This document shows positions 12,501 to 26,900 of a DNA stretch of 64,000 bases, one piece after another. The position numbers and the translations under genes are program-made. Positions within the stretch are counted from its first letter, which is position 1, and every line of letters starts with the position of its first letter. The DNA is from Apus apus (lineage: Eukaryota; Chordata; Aves; Apodiformes; Apodidae): NCBI RefSeq assembly GCF_020740795.1, contig NC_067287.1, positions 16,507,501 through 16,571,500 of the forward strand. Direction: 5' to 3'. Below the pieces are notes generated by a model. The model was not told where the DNA came from. It searched no databases and was given only the letters and a program-made list of their open reading frames with translations.

Positions 12501-13859
12501 GAAACAGCAGTGGTTACTAGCTGTTGGTGGCACAGTCCTCACCTGGAAGCTGTATGAAAGGCCCTTCTGCTTCCTGCTGCAGCTGCTGCTTCCAGTGCTG
12601 TTCTGGCTCCACTGCAAAACCACTCTGGGGAGGGGCAAGCTCCACTCGTTCTCTCTCTGCTACTGTGGGGCTGGGGACCAGCCCTGGCCAAGCAGGCAGT
12701 GTTGGCTGAGGCCAAGCCATGGCCAGACCTCCACCCTGGCTGCTGTGGCTGTTGGTGGTACCCTGGTGCCTGTGCTGGTCACATCTGTGCTGCTGTTGTC
12801 ACTTACTCCAGAGCAGGGTCACGCAGGGCTTCTGCTGGCATACTCACGCCTGTGTCTGAGCTGGCTGGAGGATTTGTGTCGCTTGTTACAGCTTCATTAG
12901 GCCAAGTCACTTTTATTTTTATAGCAGGATGATCCAGTGTTGGCTGTAAAGCCGGGTGGAGACGAGGCGCAGGTGGCTTTCCCTGCGAGCTGGTGTTGCA
13001 AGGTCATTCACAGCCGGGTGAGAGCGCAGGCGGTGACCAAGCTGGCAGCGCAGGCGGTGATACTGCCGTGACAGTCCCCTCTAGGCAGGAACCGTGGGGA
13101 GACTTTAATTCACCTCCTTATATTTTTATTTCGCTTTTTCACATCTATGTTTGCTGCTGTGCTAGGGTCGCTTCATGGTTCGAGCTGGCAGGTGCCCTGG
13201 GTGCCTCTGGGGGTGCTGCGGGAGGACGCTGAGCTGCCCTTGCCTTTCTACCCGGGGGAAACTTGAGCCGGGCAGGCAGTGGCATCTGAGCCGCAGCCTC
13301 TTCGCTCTGTGCTAATTGCTGTGAATGTCACAACACGGCTGGGTTTTGCTGCTGGGTGCGAATCGGGTAGTGAGGTACAGTGCATGGGATTCCCGTCCCT
13401 GGAGCTTGGGGCCCCTCTGGGCTGCAGCTCCCAGAGGCACACAGCTGCCCCATCCTCATCGGGAGGGCTCTGCATGGCTGTATAAGCACTAACAAGCAGT
13501 GCAGCCATGGGCATGGAGTGGACCTGACTCCTTCCATGCTTCCTTGCAGAGCATGGCAGGGCAACAGGTCTCCTTGAGGACATATAGCTCCTATAGAATC
13601 CTGCATGGAATGTTCTCACCACGTGTAGCCTCTGGTTGGAATGCTGCTGACCTGATGCATTTGGGAGACTGGGGTCTGATTCACAGGTTGAGTGTGTGAA
13701 TCTCTGTCATGGTCAGAGCGACCAATGGGTCTCTCAGCTACAGTTTAGCCACTGAAGCCAAGGCTTGATTTTCAGATGACAAATGAGTGTGTATGTATAG
13801 TGCAAAAGAAACTAAGAGGGTGGTGGTTGGTGCTCTGCTTATGCTTATTTTTATACCTC

Positions 13860-13878
13860 TTTTTTTTTTTTTTTTTTT
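13860..13878 (+). repeat. Poly-T tract (T19)
   Basis: An uninterrupted run of thymines precedes AAACACACAAGC. No retroelement body or target-site duplication was recognised beside it, so it is treated as a simple homopolymer in TTLL4 intron 1. Confidence 0.85.
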
Positions 13879-14881
13879 AAACACACAAGCTAATGCAAAC
13901 TGGAAGGAGGAAGAGCAAGCCAGCCAGCCAACCAGCCTGCCTGGAATACGAATTCCTATCATGGCTGTATCCAGGGGCCCTCCAGGCATGTGTTAAAGCA
14001 AGACAAATACCTGGCACATGGTTTATTTTCTCTTTCCCTTCTCCCCAGGCAAGAGGATCTTACAGGCATGATGCAATAGTTAATTTTAGAAGGATTCAGG
14101 ACACCTATGCAGCTCTGTGGTCTGCCCGTTGCTTCTTGCAAGAGACTTTTCTGTAGGACTGCAATGGGGAGGAATGTGTGTGCACAGTACTACCAGTCTC
14201 TACTGGAAACTGAGGTGCTGATGTTAGAAGAGCTCTGCATTTGCTCCTTGCTGCCTTCTCAGTCCTGAGTTCTTTAGGATGCCCTCATCCCTTGCTGAGC
14301 TTCTCCATGGGGTTACAAAAGTGAGAAACATGTTCCTTTAAAAAGCAAGGGCTGAGGTTCTTGCCTAGTTGTGTGACCTTGGGAGCTGAAGCTTTAAGGA
14401 GCGGGGATGAGAAAACTAAGTAGATGTTTTGGGGCTTGCAGTGGAGTTGAGAGAGCTGGTGGTGGAGCACATGGTGCAATTTGGAGATGAAGATGTGTGG
14501 GAGTGGACTCCAGCTGCTGTGCTGGGACTGAGGCAGGCGGACAGGCAGCCCCCCTTGCAGCTGGGGCTGCTGTCCCGCGGCCCTGGTGGGCAGCCAGGCA
14601 CCCCTCTGCATTTGCAGGGTGCAAGCTATCCTGCAGGTGGCACTTTTCCCAGGGCTCTCTTTAAGGTGTCCTTTGCATCCTCTGATTTCTTGAGAGGCAC
14701 CAGCTCTTCCTTTGACTTGGTCTTAGGAGACTCTTGGGGAGCTCAGCAGATGGAGATGTGGTTTTTCATCCTACCAGGAAAGCAGCTCACCCTGCTCCCC
14801 TCCTGGAGCACTGGGCTGGCTGCTTTGCCCTGCTGGGGTAACAGCACTTTCATGCTGTTGTCTTGTTTCAGGCCAGCAAGG

Positions 14882-14893
14882 ATGCTGCTCTAG
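14882..14893 (+). promoter_or_regulatory. Minimal upstream ORF in the TTLL4 leader
   Basis: Ten bases into exon 2, ATG-CTG-CTC-TAG forms a three-codon upstream ORF. Its stop abuts ATG at 14894, which is in frame with the main protein. Any scanning or re-initiation effect is inferred. Confidence 0.5.
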
Positions 14894-14932
14894 ATGACTG
14901 ACTTGCTTGGCCCTCATGTGCTATGGCTCCAC

Positions 14933-17900
14933 ATGGCCTCTGTAGGACCAGAACACGCTGATCTGCGCCCCAAACTGGAGAAAAACATCAGGCTCAAGTC
15001 AGACACCCTTTTGGCAGGCAGACCTCCACCACTCCAGGCCTGGCACCTCACTCAGCAGCAGGCGAAACCCATCTGGAATTTAGAGAAGAAGTATGTGAGT
15101 GCTTTCCAGAGACACAGCTTGCTGCCCTCAGGGATCCCCCTGCAGCAATCCTGCTTCTTGTGTGCACCATCACTATGCCATGCGCACCCTGGTGAAGACA
15201 TCCTCTCGAGCCTGCCCTTGGTCCAGCCCTGCCCAGACCCGTGTGGGAGCACTCTTCTTCACCAGCAATCCTGCCTTAGGCCAAAGTCCTGTGGGTTTCC
15301 TTTCCGAAGCCCTCAGGATGCTAGCTCTTCCCCAGGAAATGTGATGTCCTCCCCACTGATGGAGTCCAGCCAGCTGCCTGCGGTGGCAGAGGAGCACTCT
15401 GGGACTGGGGTCGAAGGCTCTGCCCTCAGCTCAGGTCAGCAGGCTTCCAGCTCCAATAGACCAGTGCTCAGTAATGACTCCTTCCTACTGCCAAGCAGTG
15501 CTAAAGTGCCTTTGCTGCAGTCACTGGAGATCAAGAAGGTGAAAAGCACCCAAGACTTCCCTGCTGCCTCATGGCCACACTCTGGGAAAGATGGAGGCAG
15601 CACCCACATTGGCCTGGCCAATGGAGCAATGAAAAACACTGACATTGTGCTGGAGCAAACTGCAGCTGCATCCTCGAGCCTCGTGCCCAGCAGTTCGATC
15701 CTCAGGAAGGACCAGTCCTCACAGAAGGACTCTGAGAGGAGAGGGCACAGCTTAAGAGAGGAGGAGCAGCAGGTCAGCCTCACAAAGACTGTGCAGCAGC
15801 TAGACAGACAGACTGACACACACAACAGCTTTGGACATGGAGTGAAAAGCTCCGGCCTTACAAGCGGGGGCCGGCTGTCCAACTGCGACAGCAGGTGGGG
15901 GCAGCATGTCATAACACAGCTCACCCAGGAGGAAACCATTGCCCCTCTGAACCCAGAGCCGTGTAGCCATCACCTTAAGGGTAACTCGAGCCTTGCAGGC
16001 GCCGATGGTGCCACCTCTGGCACTAAGTGTGTCAGTGCCCATCTCTTGGCCTCACGTGCTGGCTCTGCTGACCACAGCACTGATGGCCAGCTTGGGAGCA
16101 TGCTGGGCCTATGTGACAGGGACAGGGTGGCAAGAGCAGAGCCTCCGCGCCTCACTGCTGTCTCTGAAGTGGCAGCTCAGATGTCCGCCATCCAATTAGA
16201 GAAAGAGGAAAAATGGGCCTCGCCTGTGCTCCTGGAAAAGCTTGAGTAAGTAAAGCCAGGAGGAGGAGGGAGGCTGGGATGGGCTGGGGTGGCCATTGCA
16301 TCTGGATGTGTTGGGAGCAGCTGCCCTGGGCTCTATGTGGCCATAAGGATAACCATGGGCTGTGTCCCTGAGCAAAACCCACCTGCTGCATTCTGGTATT
16401 AGGGAAGCCTTCCTGCCACACCCAGCTTGACACAGGCAGTCAGAGTGGCTCCAAGCCCTCCCACCTTCTCCTTCAGCCATAGCCTGGAGTTGCTGTGTGG
16501 CATTTGTATCTCGCTTCCCACACAGTCATGGGGCCCTGCTTCTGTGGCGAGCTCTGCTTGTATGCTGGGTGAAGCCTGCTGTCAGGTGGGGGCCTGCAGG
16601 ATTTTCCTAGACAGAGACAGAAGTTTCTAAAGGAATATGGAGCTGATGCAGGACAGGGAGGGCACAAGGACATGAAGCTCCCACTCTCCTGTTGGGAGAG
16701 GTTGTCCTTATGCCTCTTTCTTTCTGGCTGCTCTGGAAAATGTTCTCTTTCAGGATGTTCTGGGGCCTCTGCATCTTGCTAGCTTGGTATCCATATTGTA
16801 CATCAGCACTGGGGAGGGTAGTCCTGTCACTCCTCTGCCCTTGTTATCTCATGCTTCCTCATGGGCTTCCAGGCCATGGAAAGCAAATGCCACTCCTGAT
16901 TTGCTGTCCTTTGTCCCAGTGTCACTGCTGAGCAGTTGCTGCTGGAGCTGAGCCATCCCCAGGATGAAGTGGAGGAAGAACTTCCTGATGGCCTGGATGA
17001 CAGCTGCAGTCAGGAGGAGGACGATGAGGACAGTGAGTACTGGTTCTTGGGAAGGGCTGTGCCTTTCCTTCAAGGTGGAGAGTGTGGAACAGTCTGGGAG
17101 TCAGGGGTGAGCACAGCTGCTCTCCTGCCTTGCGTTCATGCTATCATTTCAGGATGACCTAGAGATTGTGGTGAACCCAAAAGGGATGTAGCGGCAAGGG
17201 AGAACTGCATGGGTTCCTCTGGGGAGCTGACTGGTGTTCTCCACTGTCCTGCTCAAAAATGTAGCCATCTCCTCTCTGTACAGGACTGTCAGTTTCACTC
17301 TCTCCCATGCCTTTTATGTCACTCATTAGTAGCAAAACCCAGGATCCAGGGATTTGGGGCAGCTGGGAAGGGTCTGTGCTCTGGAGCATTTGTTTTCTCC
17401 CCACGAAGATAAAACTTGAGTCTGTCCCCTCCTGCAGGTGACTCGGAAGGTTCCCCTGTCTCTGGCATGTCATCCAGTGGCTCGGTGGCTCTTGTATCCA
17501 GGTTAGTAGCTGTAAATAGTGCATTGCACTTGGCATCTTTGTCCAAACTTGTCCCCTCCCTGGTGGCAGAGGAGAACTGTAGTGTGTGGAGGAATGGAGT
17601 GAAGGTAGCAACAGGCTTTCCAACCAAAATGAGCTTCTTTGCTACCCTGCAGACCAAAGATACCCCTCTTGCTACAGACAGCAGCCTGCAGAGTGCTGAG
17701 GGTGCATCCACCACAGCAAAATGGGCCTTAATTTCACTGCCACTGCCAGATTCTGGTTTAGGTCTGCTGGATTAAATCGTGCTCTTGCAGTGTGATTGCC
17801 TTGCAGATGAAGCAGAGCGGAGGCACCCTGGGCCACAGACTGTGAAAGCTCCTTTGGGGCCTTGTGTTTCAGCACTGCACCTTAGAAACATGTCCCTGGA

Positions 17901-20900
17901 GCCTGGGTTTTTCTTTTGGAAGGCTTCTGTGGGGAGGATTGGTCTGCCTGTGGTCATCTTGAGCCCTGCCTCTGTGACTCCTGGCAGACCTTTGTGGGAC
18001 CTGTTCTGGCCCATCCAGCAATGGGAGCTGATCCTTGCAGCTGTCCTGCCCCTTGCACCAGGGCTGCCTCGGGCTTTGCTGTCTGCCTGACAGTTTGCTG
18101 CTTTCCATCATGCCATAACTCAACTGGGGGACAGGGAACACTTCCCTCAAGCAAGTGTTGAACCTCGGGGTGCTGCAGGGCTCTGAGTGTACACACGTGG
18201 TTGTGAAAGTCCTGCAGAGGTAGCATAAACTGGACCAGCAGCTGATTCTGGCAGGATGTGGCTGGTCGGGCTCTCGGGGCGGGTGAGAGGAAGCCAACGG
18301 GCCAGTGCTTCCTGCGGTGGGGAGGGAAGGATGTTTGCCACCTCTCCTTGCAGGCTGTGTGCTGAGCTGGCCTTGAAGCCTTTGCAGCAGGCTACTGCCT
18401 TCCCTCTGTTGTGAGCAAAACTGGTTTTGTGCAGGAATGTTAATAAATAGAATTCATTGCCAATTAACAAACTTTTAGTAACAGATTCTGGTATTGGTAA
18501 AAAAAAAATAATAAAAGGACTTAGGGAAAACACCTCTTCTTCCCTCATCCTGGTCTCTAACCCCCTTGCTACAGGCTGCACTCAGTCCCTTCAGCGAGGC
18601 TAGGGGTGGCCTGGGAGAATGGGGTCAGTGTGTTTGTTGTGTTTTCTTCTGCTGTTTGTTCCTTAGTGGATTGCTGTGGTGTGGCTTCTTCCACTGACTG
18701 CAGTGACTTATATTTGAATATATGTTCATGATAAACTCTACTTTTAGTGTCATCATAACCTTTATAGATTATTATGCTATGAATTCTACCCTTCCTCCCA
18801 AGTATTAGGGATTGCTGTGGTAAGAAGGTGCATATATAGTCAGGAAAACCACAGTATTCTTCCCTGCAATACATCAAAACCAAGAGCGTTACAACAGCTG
18901 AATCATATATGCTTTACAACCTCCACCCCTTGTTCCTGTGGATTAGGTTATAGGGTGTGTTATACAACAAACTCCACCCCTTGCCCTGGCAAAACACAAA
19001 ACCCATGGGGGTTACAACACTTGTCATGTGCATTTGTTGAAGCTCACCCTGTCCTTGCTGCAGACTGGTTTACTGACCTTGGTGCCCATTGCTTGCACTG
19101 CATTGGGATGATGCAAATTCCCGGTACCAGAATCAAGGCTTCCGCCTTCCTCCCTGTGCTACTTTTCACTGTTAGCCAACTGCCTCCTGCTTCATCTCTC
19201 CTAGGAACTACATTGAGTGCCTGGCCCAGCCTGCTGAGGCTCAAGAGAAAGAGCTCAAACCAGCTCTTGTCTGCAGTTTATTCCCTAATGTGCCTCCAAC
19301 TATCTACTTCAGTACTCGGGATGAGACAGGTGAGCTGGGCAGGGTGAGAGCAGCCAGCCTGTTATTAGCCAGCAGCAGTGCCAGCCCAGCCAGGAGCTGG
19401 TTGGCAGCAGCTCCCCTTCACCCTCCCTGTGATGACACCGAGCACCGCTGTGAGATCCAAAGGGCAGGATTAAAGTGATGGCTGCTCCTGGAGTGGGAGT
19501 CATACTGCCACCAGATGTTCCAGCATCCTGGATCTCCCCCAGCTGTGGAGTCTTCTACTCCATGCTAGTCCTGTGAAGGGGGCTCTGCACTTTCCTCTGC
19601 ATGCTTGTTGCTTGTGCAGCAAACTTTAAGAATTTCCCTGGATGCTGCATCTTGTGTTTGTTTTCCTTATGGCCTTATCATTTTGCTTTCCTAGTGGAAA
19701 AGCTGCCCTGGGAGCAGAGGAGGCTACTGCGATGGAAAATGTGCACAGTCACGCCAAACATAGTGAAGCAAACTGTTAGCAGGTCCCACTTCAGAGTCAG
19801 CAAAAGTAAGTTGTGAAGGGCTGGCAGCATCCGACATGTCATGTCATCCCTCGGCTGCAGTCCATGGGCACCAGAAGGACTGTAAAGAGCAGAGCAAAGG
19901 TGATACAGGCTCAGCACTGCAGGAAGCCAACCGTGTCCTAGGCTGTATCAAAAGAAGCGTGGCTTGTTCCTGGCATGGACCCCAAGGACTTACTTCTTAG
20001 CTGTCAGGAGCTGAGGCAGTGTGTGGGGCAGCAGAGCTGTGCTCCAACTTGTTTAAGCTGTGCCTGTAGATGGTGCTGCCACTCTAAGGAGGCTGGGACT
20101 TATCTGGTGCCAACCCCAGCATCGCTGGCCTTCATGTGCTGAGGAAGAAGCCATCCTCTCTGACCATAGCCAGAGAGTTCTCAGGGTTGGGATATTCTCA
20201 CTGCAGAGATGTGGAGGAAAGGGCTGGGGAAGCACTGAGCATTTGTAGTTATGGTCCATACCCTGGAATGTGATCTCCCAGCAGTTCTGCAGGGCTCCTG
20301 CACATATCAGGAGACCTCTGCCTATTTTGGGGTGATAATGGGACACGCAGGGCAGAGCAAGACCTAGGAAGTCTTGCTATTTTATGTGTCCCTTAGCAGT
20401 GCAGTACTGATTAGCCAGCTACTTGATTCATCAGCTGTAAATCAGGGAAATCAGAGTACTGGGGAATTAAAGCCATTCCATTGACCTTGTGTCTGCCCAG
20501 ATCCCTGTAACAATCATGTTTGCAAGGATATGACCCACCTGGTTAATTAGATCCCACTTACAGCCCTTAGTTTGGCAGCTTCATAGTAGCCAGTATGAGT
20601 GATTTGTGCTATTGCTGTGCGGCACCCCTGGCACACTTCTGCTAGACCTAGGAGATGGGGTGCTGGTGGGTTGAGATGGCTTTGTGGGTGGCAGGGTAGT
20701 AGATCATGGACCTTTTTGTTCTTCCTGCAGAAAGCAATGACTGGCTGGGCTGCTGGGGCCACCATATGAAATCCTCTGGCTTTAAAGCCATCAAGGAGCA
20801 CCAGAAGGTAGGGGATGTTTTGGGCTGATCTCCTTTATGTGCACGGAGAGCACGTTAGGAGAAGTTTGGGTGGAGGCTGAGGGGAGGTACCTAACTCAGA

Positions 20901-23900
20901 CCACAAAAAGGTCAGGAGTGGCCCATGGCTTGGGGAACATGTGAGGGACCAGAGTTTTGATATCTATCACACATACATGTTTGTCCTGGGGAGGCATGAT
21001 GCTCCAGCCTACTCAGTCTTGAGGACAGCATCCAGGTTTGGAAGCTAGTAGCCTCCAGACCTGTTTCTGTCCTGCTGTGGGGTCTGTCTATCCCCAGAGC
21101 TTGTGTTGCGTAGGGAGGACTTTGGCATACAGTTTAGAAGCAGTGGGGTGGAAGATACTGCCAGAGGAAGCTCAAAGGCTGAGGGTTAGTGCCTTGCAGC
21201 TGCTCAAACATCAGAAAGGACAAGGTAACAGCTTCTGCCTTTGTAGCCAGTGTGTGTCACCATGAAGGTGTTTGTCCCTGCAGAGCTTCAGGAGCAAGTG
21301 GGTCCTGTCTTAGTGCAAACCTAGCAGGAGAACAAAGAGCATTACCCTGCACTGTGTTCAGAAAGGATGTATCCTCTGTCCAGGGAGCAGAAAGGGGTGG
21401 ACTGGGAGGTGGGAAAGCAGGGAGATCTCGCAACATTTGGGTTCCTTTCCAGCTAAACCACTTCCCTGGTTCATTTGAAATTGGGAGAAAAGACCGTCTG
21501 TGGCACAACCTGTTGAAGATGCGGGCTCGCTGTGGGAAGAAGGAGTTCAACTTCTTTCCCCAGTCTTTCATCCTGCCCCAGGACATAAAATTACTTAGGA
21601 AAGCATGGGAGGAAGGAGCTAGCAGCCAGAAATGGATTGTGAAACCAGTAAGTGCAAAGCAGAGCTCAGTCCCTTGTCCTATTGTAGCTGCAGAGGGAAG
21701 ATCTGATCCTTTCTTGTTTGTTTTGCAGCCAGCATCAGCAAGAGGCATTGGTATCCAGGTCATTCACAAATGGAGCCAGCTCCCCAAAAGGAGACCACTG
21801 CTGGTACAGAGGTGAGTGAAAGAAAGCAAAGCTGACACACAGCCTGGGACCTCCTAGTGCCTAGCCTCCCTGGCCAGGCCTGAACCATTGCCACTGTGTG
21901 GCAGAGCAGATGCACCTGATTTGAATCTGGAAACTTCCTGACTGCCTGTGTTTAATACTGCTGCTGGAAGTCTGGCTATGTCAGCTGCAGCTGAGCTCAG
22001 GGGGTGCTGCTGTCTCTGTGTAGGTTTTTGAGGTCTCAGGTACAAACTGAGTTCCATGAGCTTTCTGGGGCTTCTGTCTGGCAAGTGATCAGCTCCAGCT
22101 CTACTGTCATCCTGCTCCTGCTGCTTTGTACTCTAGGGTCTGGTATCTTTGGAGGCAAACAAACCTTATCCAGTGCCCACAAGCACAGTGGGAAGAGAAG
22201 TCCCAGGGGAAGATGTGGCAATTTTTAAATTTGGTCTTATCGAAGTTAGAATGGGTCAGTAAGAACCTCTGTGTGTGTGGATGTTGGTCAAAGGGTTTTC
22301 TTGAAAATCTCCTTCCTCTTCTGTAGAAAAATGGAGTAGCTTGTCTTGGTTTGAGGCTACTTTCTGGGAAGGTTCTTGTGAGGGCAGGAAAACTGTCCAG
22401 TGTATGGCAGATAGGGAGCTGCTGTGTTGGCTTGTCTATTCTCCCTGTATGCTTCCTGTGCAAAGTGATAAGCTTCCTATGGAAAATCATGAACTTTTGA
22501 GGTGAATAATTTAATGATTTGGATGAAAAATTCCAACTGTTTCTGCTCATCGAACCAAACCATCTGTGGCCCACTGCATGGCTCAGATGTTCCTGAATAT
22601 TGTGATCAGTCTCGTGGGTGTGGAAAACCTACTTTGCTTTAGAGCAAGGGAGAATCTCTTCAAAATGGAGCTGGGCAGAAGGGAATGCTGCTCCTGTGCT
22701 GTGGGATCTTCCCATGCATGGGAGAGCTTTGTTCTCTCACATTTTGACTGTGGTGCTCTTAACTTGGAAGTGCTGTGCAAAAATGCTTCTGCATTGATCC
22801 CTGTTTTTGCCAAGCTTTCTGAGATGGGGGCTAGAGATGTTCCTGCACACAGAAATCGTAACCCTCCCCTGTTCCTTGTGTCCCTCTGCAGATATCTGAA
22901 CAAACCCTACCTCATTGGCGGGAAGAAGTTTGACCTGAGGATCTACGTTTATGTCACTTGCTATGATCCCCTCAGGGTCTACCTGTTCAAGGATGGATTG
23001 GTTCGCTTTGCCAGCTGCAAGTAGGTTGTGCAGGAGTGTGGTGCTGGGAGCTGTAGCTTGCTTGCTTAAGAAGCAGTCTGGAAACACACGGAGTCACTGT
23101 AGGTGACAGTGTTGAAAGGGAATGTGAGAGGATGCTTTGTTCATCCACCTGTCTCAAGGCAAGATCAGCTCAGTGTAAAGCAGTTGTTGAAATATGGTGT
23201 CTGTGCTTCATGCTGCCTTGGAGCAGCCATACCAGACACTGAGCTGTTTCTTGCAGTTTTGACTGTATTGCCTCAGGCTGCTGCAGTTCTGTCACCGGTG
23301 CTCTGGTCTTCTCTTGAGGACATTCTGTGAGGGTGGGATTGCATCCTTCTGCCCCCAGGCAGCCTGCTCTGTGTCTCATGCTTTGTCTGATCATCCCTGG
23401 GCCCACAGGGACAGAGGCAGCCTGGGAAAGGCAGACGGCAGGGCTGGTGGGTGGCCAAGAGTGGTCTGAGATGAGGACAGACTTTCTGTCTGCCCCATGG
23501 GCCTGGAGGCAGCCAGTTCAAGCTTAGATTACTTCTGCTCCTATTGCCCCCTCTAGGTACTCCTCCTCAATGAAGACCCTCAGCAACAAGTTCATGCACT
23601 TGACCAACTACAGTGTGAACAAGAAGAACACAGAGTACAAGCCCAACTCAGATGAGACTGCTTGCCAGGGACACAAATGGTAGGTGCTGCTTTTAGGGCA
23701 CAGGGCAGCTCTTTCTGTTCCCTGTTAAGTCAGACTTTTTCAGTATTCTTACCCCAGATTTGAAGGTGTTTCTTGTGTCTCTGCTCTCACTTGGGGGAAC
23801 TGGAGGAGCAAAGTGATTTTAGCATGGTTTCATGTAATTGAATTTGGATGGTCTCTCTGGCTTGTGACTCATCCTGTCTGCTGCTGCTTGGGCTCTGGCT

Positions 23901-26900
23901 GCCTTTCATCCTGTCCGTGTCTGTGCAATTCCCTGCTTCCAACACTGCTCTCATCTGTGTTCATTCATCCCTTGCCCTATTGTGGGGGCGATGGGATGTG
24001 GTTAAAGCAGTATCTGATTTTTTTTGCTGTTAGAACTTGAATGGGTAATTGTGATGCTTAAACTGGCCAGATGGGAGCTTCTGCCCATCTCACTCTTGAC
24101 CTCCTTTTGGAGGCAGAGAAAGGGACAGCCCTGGTGCAAAACTGATAATTTATGTGCTACTCAATGTGAATAGGGACAGCAGTGCCACTTCTAGGTGTTT
24201 GGGAGTGGGGCTGCAGTCTTGCAGGAGTTCCTGTTCCCTGCTCTCCCATGAGTGGACTGATCCAAGGCCCCAGGCACTTGTCTCTGATTCCACAGTGGTT
24301 TGAACTCTTTTAAAAATAGTGCAGGATAGAGTTCTCAATTCATGGGCCTGGGCAGGACTACTTCACTTCAAAAGGAGCTGCAGAAGGTAGTTTGCTGTGG
24401 TAGGATTACTGTCTTAGACCTGGACCTGCTGCATGGGCTGCTTCTCCATTGGGACTTTGAGAAGGGTCTGCTGTCCCCCAGCAGTTGAAATCTCATGGAG
24501 GTGGGATTGCGTGGGCTTTCAGTACTGCCATGCAAGTCAGAGCTGGCTGCTCCCACGTTAAAGATGAGAGTGGCTGTAATCCATCCACTCCATCTTGTAT
24601 GCAGGAAGCGTGACCTTTGGATTCCTGGCCATTAGCCACTCGGTCTCACTTGAGCAACATCTGAGCATCCTTGGCTCCGTGTCAGGGCAGCTTGCAGCAC
24701 TCGGTGTGGTGTGGGAAACTCTAAAAGCAGAGGCCATCCCCCCTGACATCTTGTTCTCCACATTTAAAAAAAATTTTTTCTCCACCCCCAAAGCCTCAGT
24801 GAACTGACTCTAGCTAAAAGATTTATGCCAGTCTTGCTGAATTCCTGCTGAGCTGCTTTGCAGTGCTGCGGGGGAAGGCCTGCAGGAAGGGGAGGTTTGC
24901 TGAGGACACGGAGGGGGAGGGAAGAGAAGATCTGGGCCTGACATACCTTGCTCATCTGCTAATTTGGGACCTATTACTCCAGTGCTGTGACAGATCTATG
25001 ACAAATTTATGTTCCTAGTAACTTGGGTCTACCAGAACAGGGCCTGGGCTGGGTAAGGCAGAAACCAAGAGCTGAGGGGTTTGAGGATGGCAGTAGGATG
25101 TCTGTGCCAGGGAAGAGCTTTGTCAAGGCTCCTCTCTGCTGCTTTTACTCCCCTAACAGGGCTGGGCAGCAAGAGGCTACAGAGCTACCTCCTTTGCTTT
25201 CTCTCTCCTAGGACACTGAAAGCTCTCTGGAGTTACCTGACCCAGAAGGGAGTTAATAGCAAGGCCATCTGGGAGAAGATTAAGGACATCGTTATCAAAA
25301 CCATCATTGCGTGAGTCCTGGCACCCCTTGCTCTGTGCCTGTTGCACCCTGGTCCCTCTGGCTCTTCAGTCCTCTCTCAACATGGTTTCAACATATAAAT
25401 GCTGACACCACTGTTGGCTTCAGGATTTCTCTTTGGATCCTGTTACTGAAAATCCTGTTACTTACACTCATTCTGCAGTAGCTGCAGTGGGTAAATAGAC
25501 CTTACATTTCCTGGGTCTGCCTGCAGTGTGGGGGAGAGGCCAGGAGGGTACTGTTAAGCCAACAGTCTGCCCTGCCCCGCTTGCCACCCACTCCTCTGCT
25601 TTGCCAGGGTGCCTGAAAAGAAAGGTCCCCTGGTGCAGGACAGATCTTGTGTTTTGAGGTGGATACTGCCTGATAGAGCAAGGATGCTCAGGATGCAATG
25701 CTGGATCCATATGCAGTGCAGCAGCAGCAGCTGACAGGCTTGCCTTGGTCTCTCAGCCCACCCGCTCCCTCAGTGTGTGGCTGCACAGGCTCTTGAAACT
25801 GGCAGCGTGTGCTGTGAGCAGCCAGAGCTCTGCTGCCTGATTTGGAAAAAAGCCTTTTTTTCCTTGGCTTGCAGCTCTGAGCCCTACGTGAACACCCTGG
25901 TGAAGATGTACGTGCGGCGGCCGTATTGTTGCCATGAGCTGTTTGGGTTTGATATCATGCTGGATGAAAACCTCAAGCCCTGGATCTTAGAGGTCAACAT
26001 TTCCCCAAGGTAAAGCAGATTCTGAGCCACAGTAGACTGGATAATGGTCTTTCTTTTACCACAAAGTGAACTTGGCTCGTGATGTCCCCTGCACCTTGTG
26101 CTGAAAGACTTGTGGGCTTTGAAGCCTCACTCTCCAGATGGCAGGAATCAAAGTCCTCCCTGTCTGTGAAAACAACATACATCTGCAGCTCAGAAAGCTT
26201 TGCTGGGCATGCTCCAGCTAGAGCCAGGGAAGATTGTTTTAAAAAAGGAAGACCAAGGAGGGATGTGTCATGTAGGGAATGGGTGATGGGAGAGATTTCT
26301 TCTTTGCGGGGGCAGAGTGATCAGCAGCTCCACTGCCTTGTGCACAGTTCCCTGCTTACTGATGGCATCTGCCTTCTTGGTATCGGCTGAGCAGGCAGGG
26401 CTGGGAGCTGCAGAGTACTTGAGCATGGCCCCTTCTTCCTGCCAGAGTTGGATGGGCATGGGCTGGACACAGAGCTGTGGTCCCACACAGGGCTCTGGCG
26501 ATGGAATTGCCTGTTTCCAGCAAATCTGGGAAGAGGTGGAGACATCAACCATTTCTGGTGGGCAGCCCCCATTCAAAGAGCTGTTGTCAGGATTTGTCTT
26601 TCAGTGCCTCCTGGCTGGCTGTGGTGAGGCAAGGGACAGGCTGGGGTTTGTATCCTGGTTAGCATCAACCCACAGAGCAATCTTGGGGCCATGGGGCTTG
26701 GTACCTCCATTCTAGCACTCAGGCTGTTGTGATGCTTCCTCCCCACAGCCTCCACTCCAACTCCCCGCTGGACGTGAGCATCAAGGGTCAGATGATCCGG
26801 GACCTCCTCAACCTTGCTGGCTTTGTTCTGCCCAGTGCGGACAGCGTGGCCTCAAGGCCACAGACAAGAAATAGCTCTACCTGCAGGTCAGCACCCCTCT

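Larger units (their letters stand above)
7589..14871 (+). other. TTLL4 intron 1 (no coding exon seen)
   Basis: This 7.3 kb run begins in the CpG island and becomes ordinary unique sequence. It holds one CR1 fragment (9127-9513), a T19 tract (13860-13878) and A/T-rich patches near 11100-11350 and 11850-11910. Open frames here are short, lack family resemblance and are not flanked by coherent splice sites. Extra untranslated exons cannot be excluded. Confidence 0.6.
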
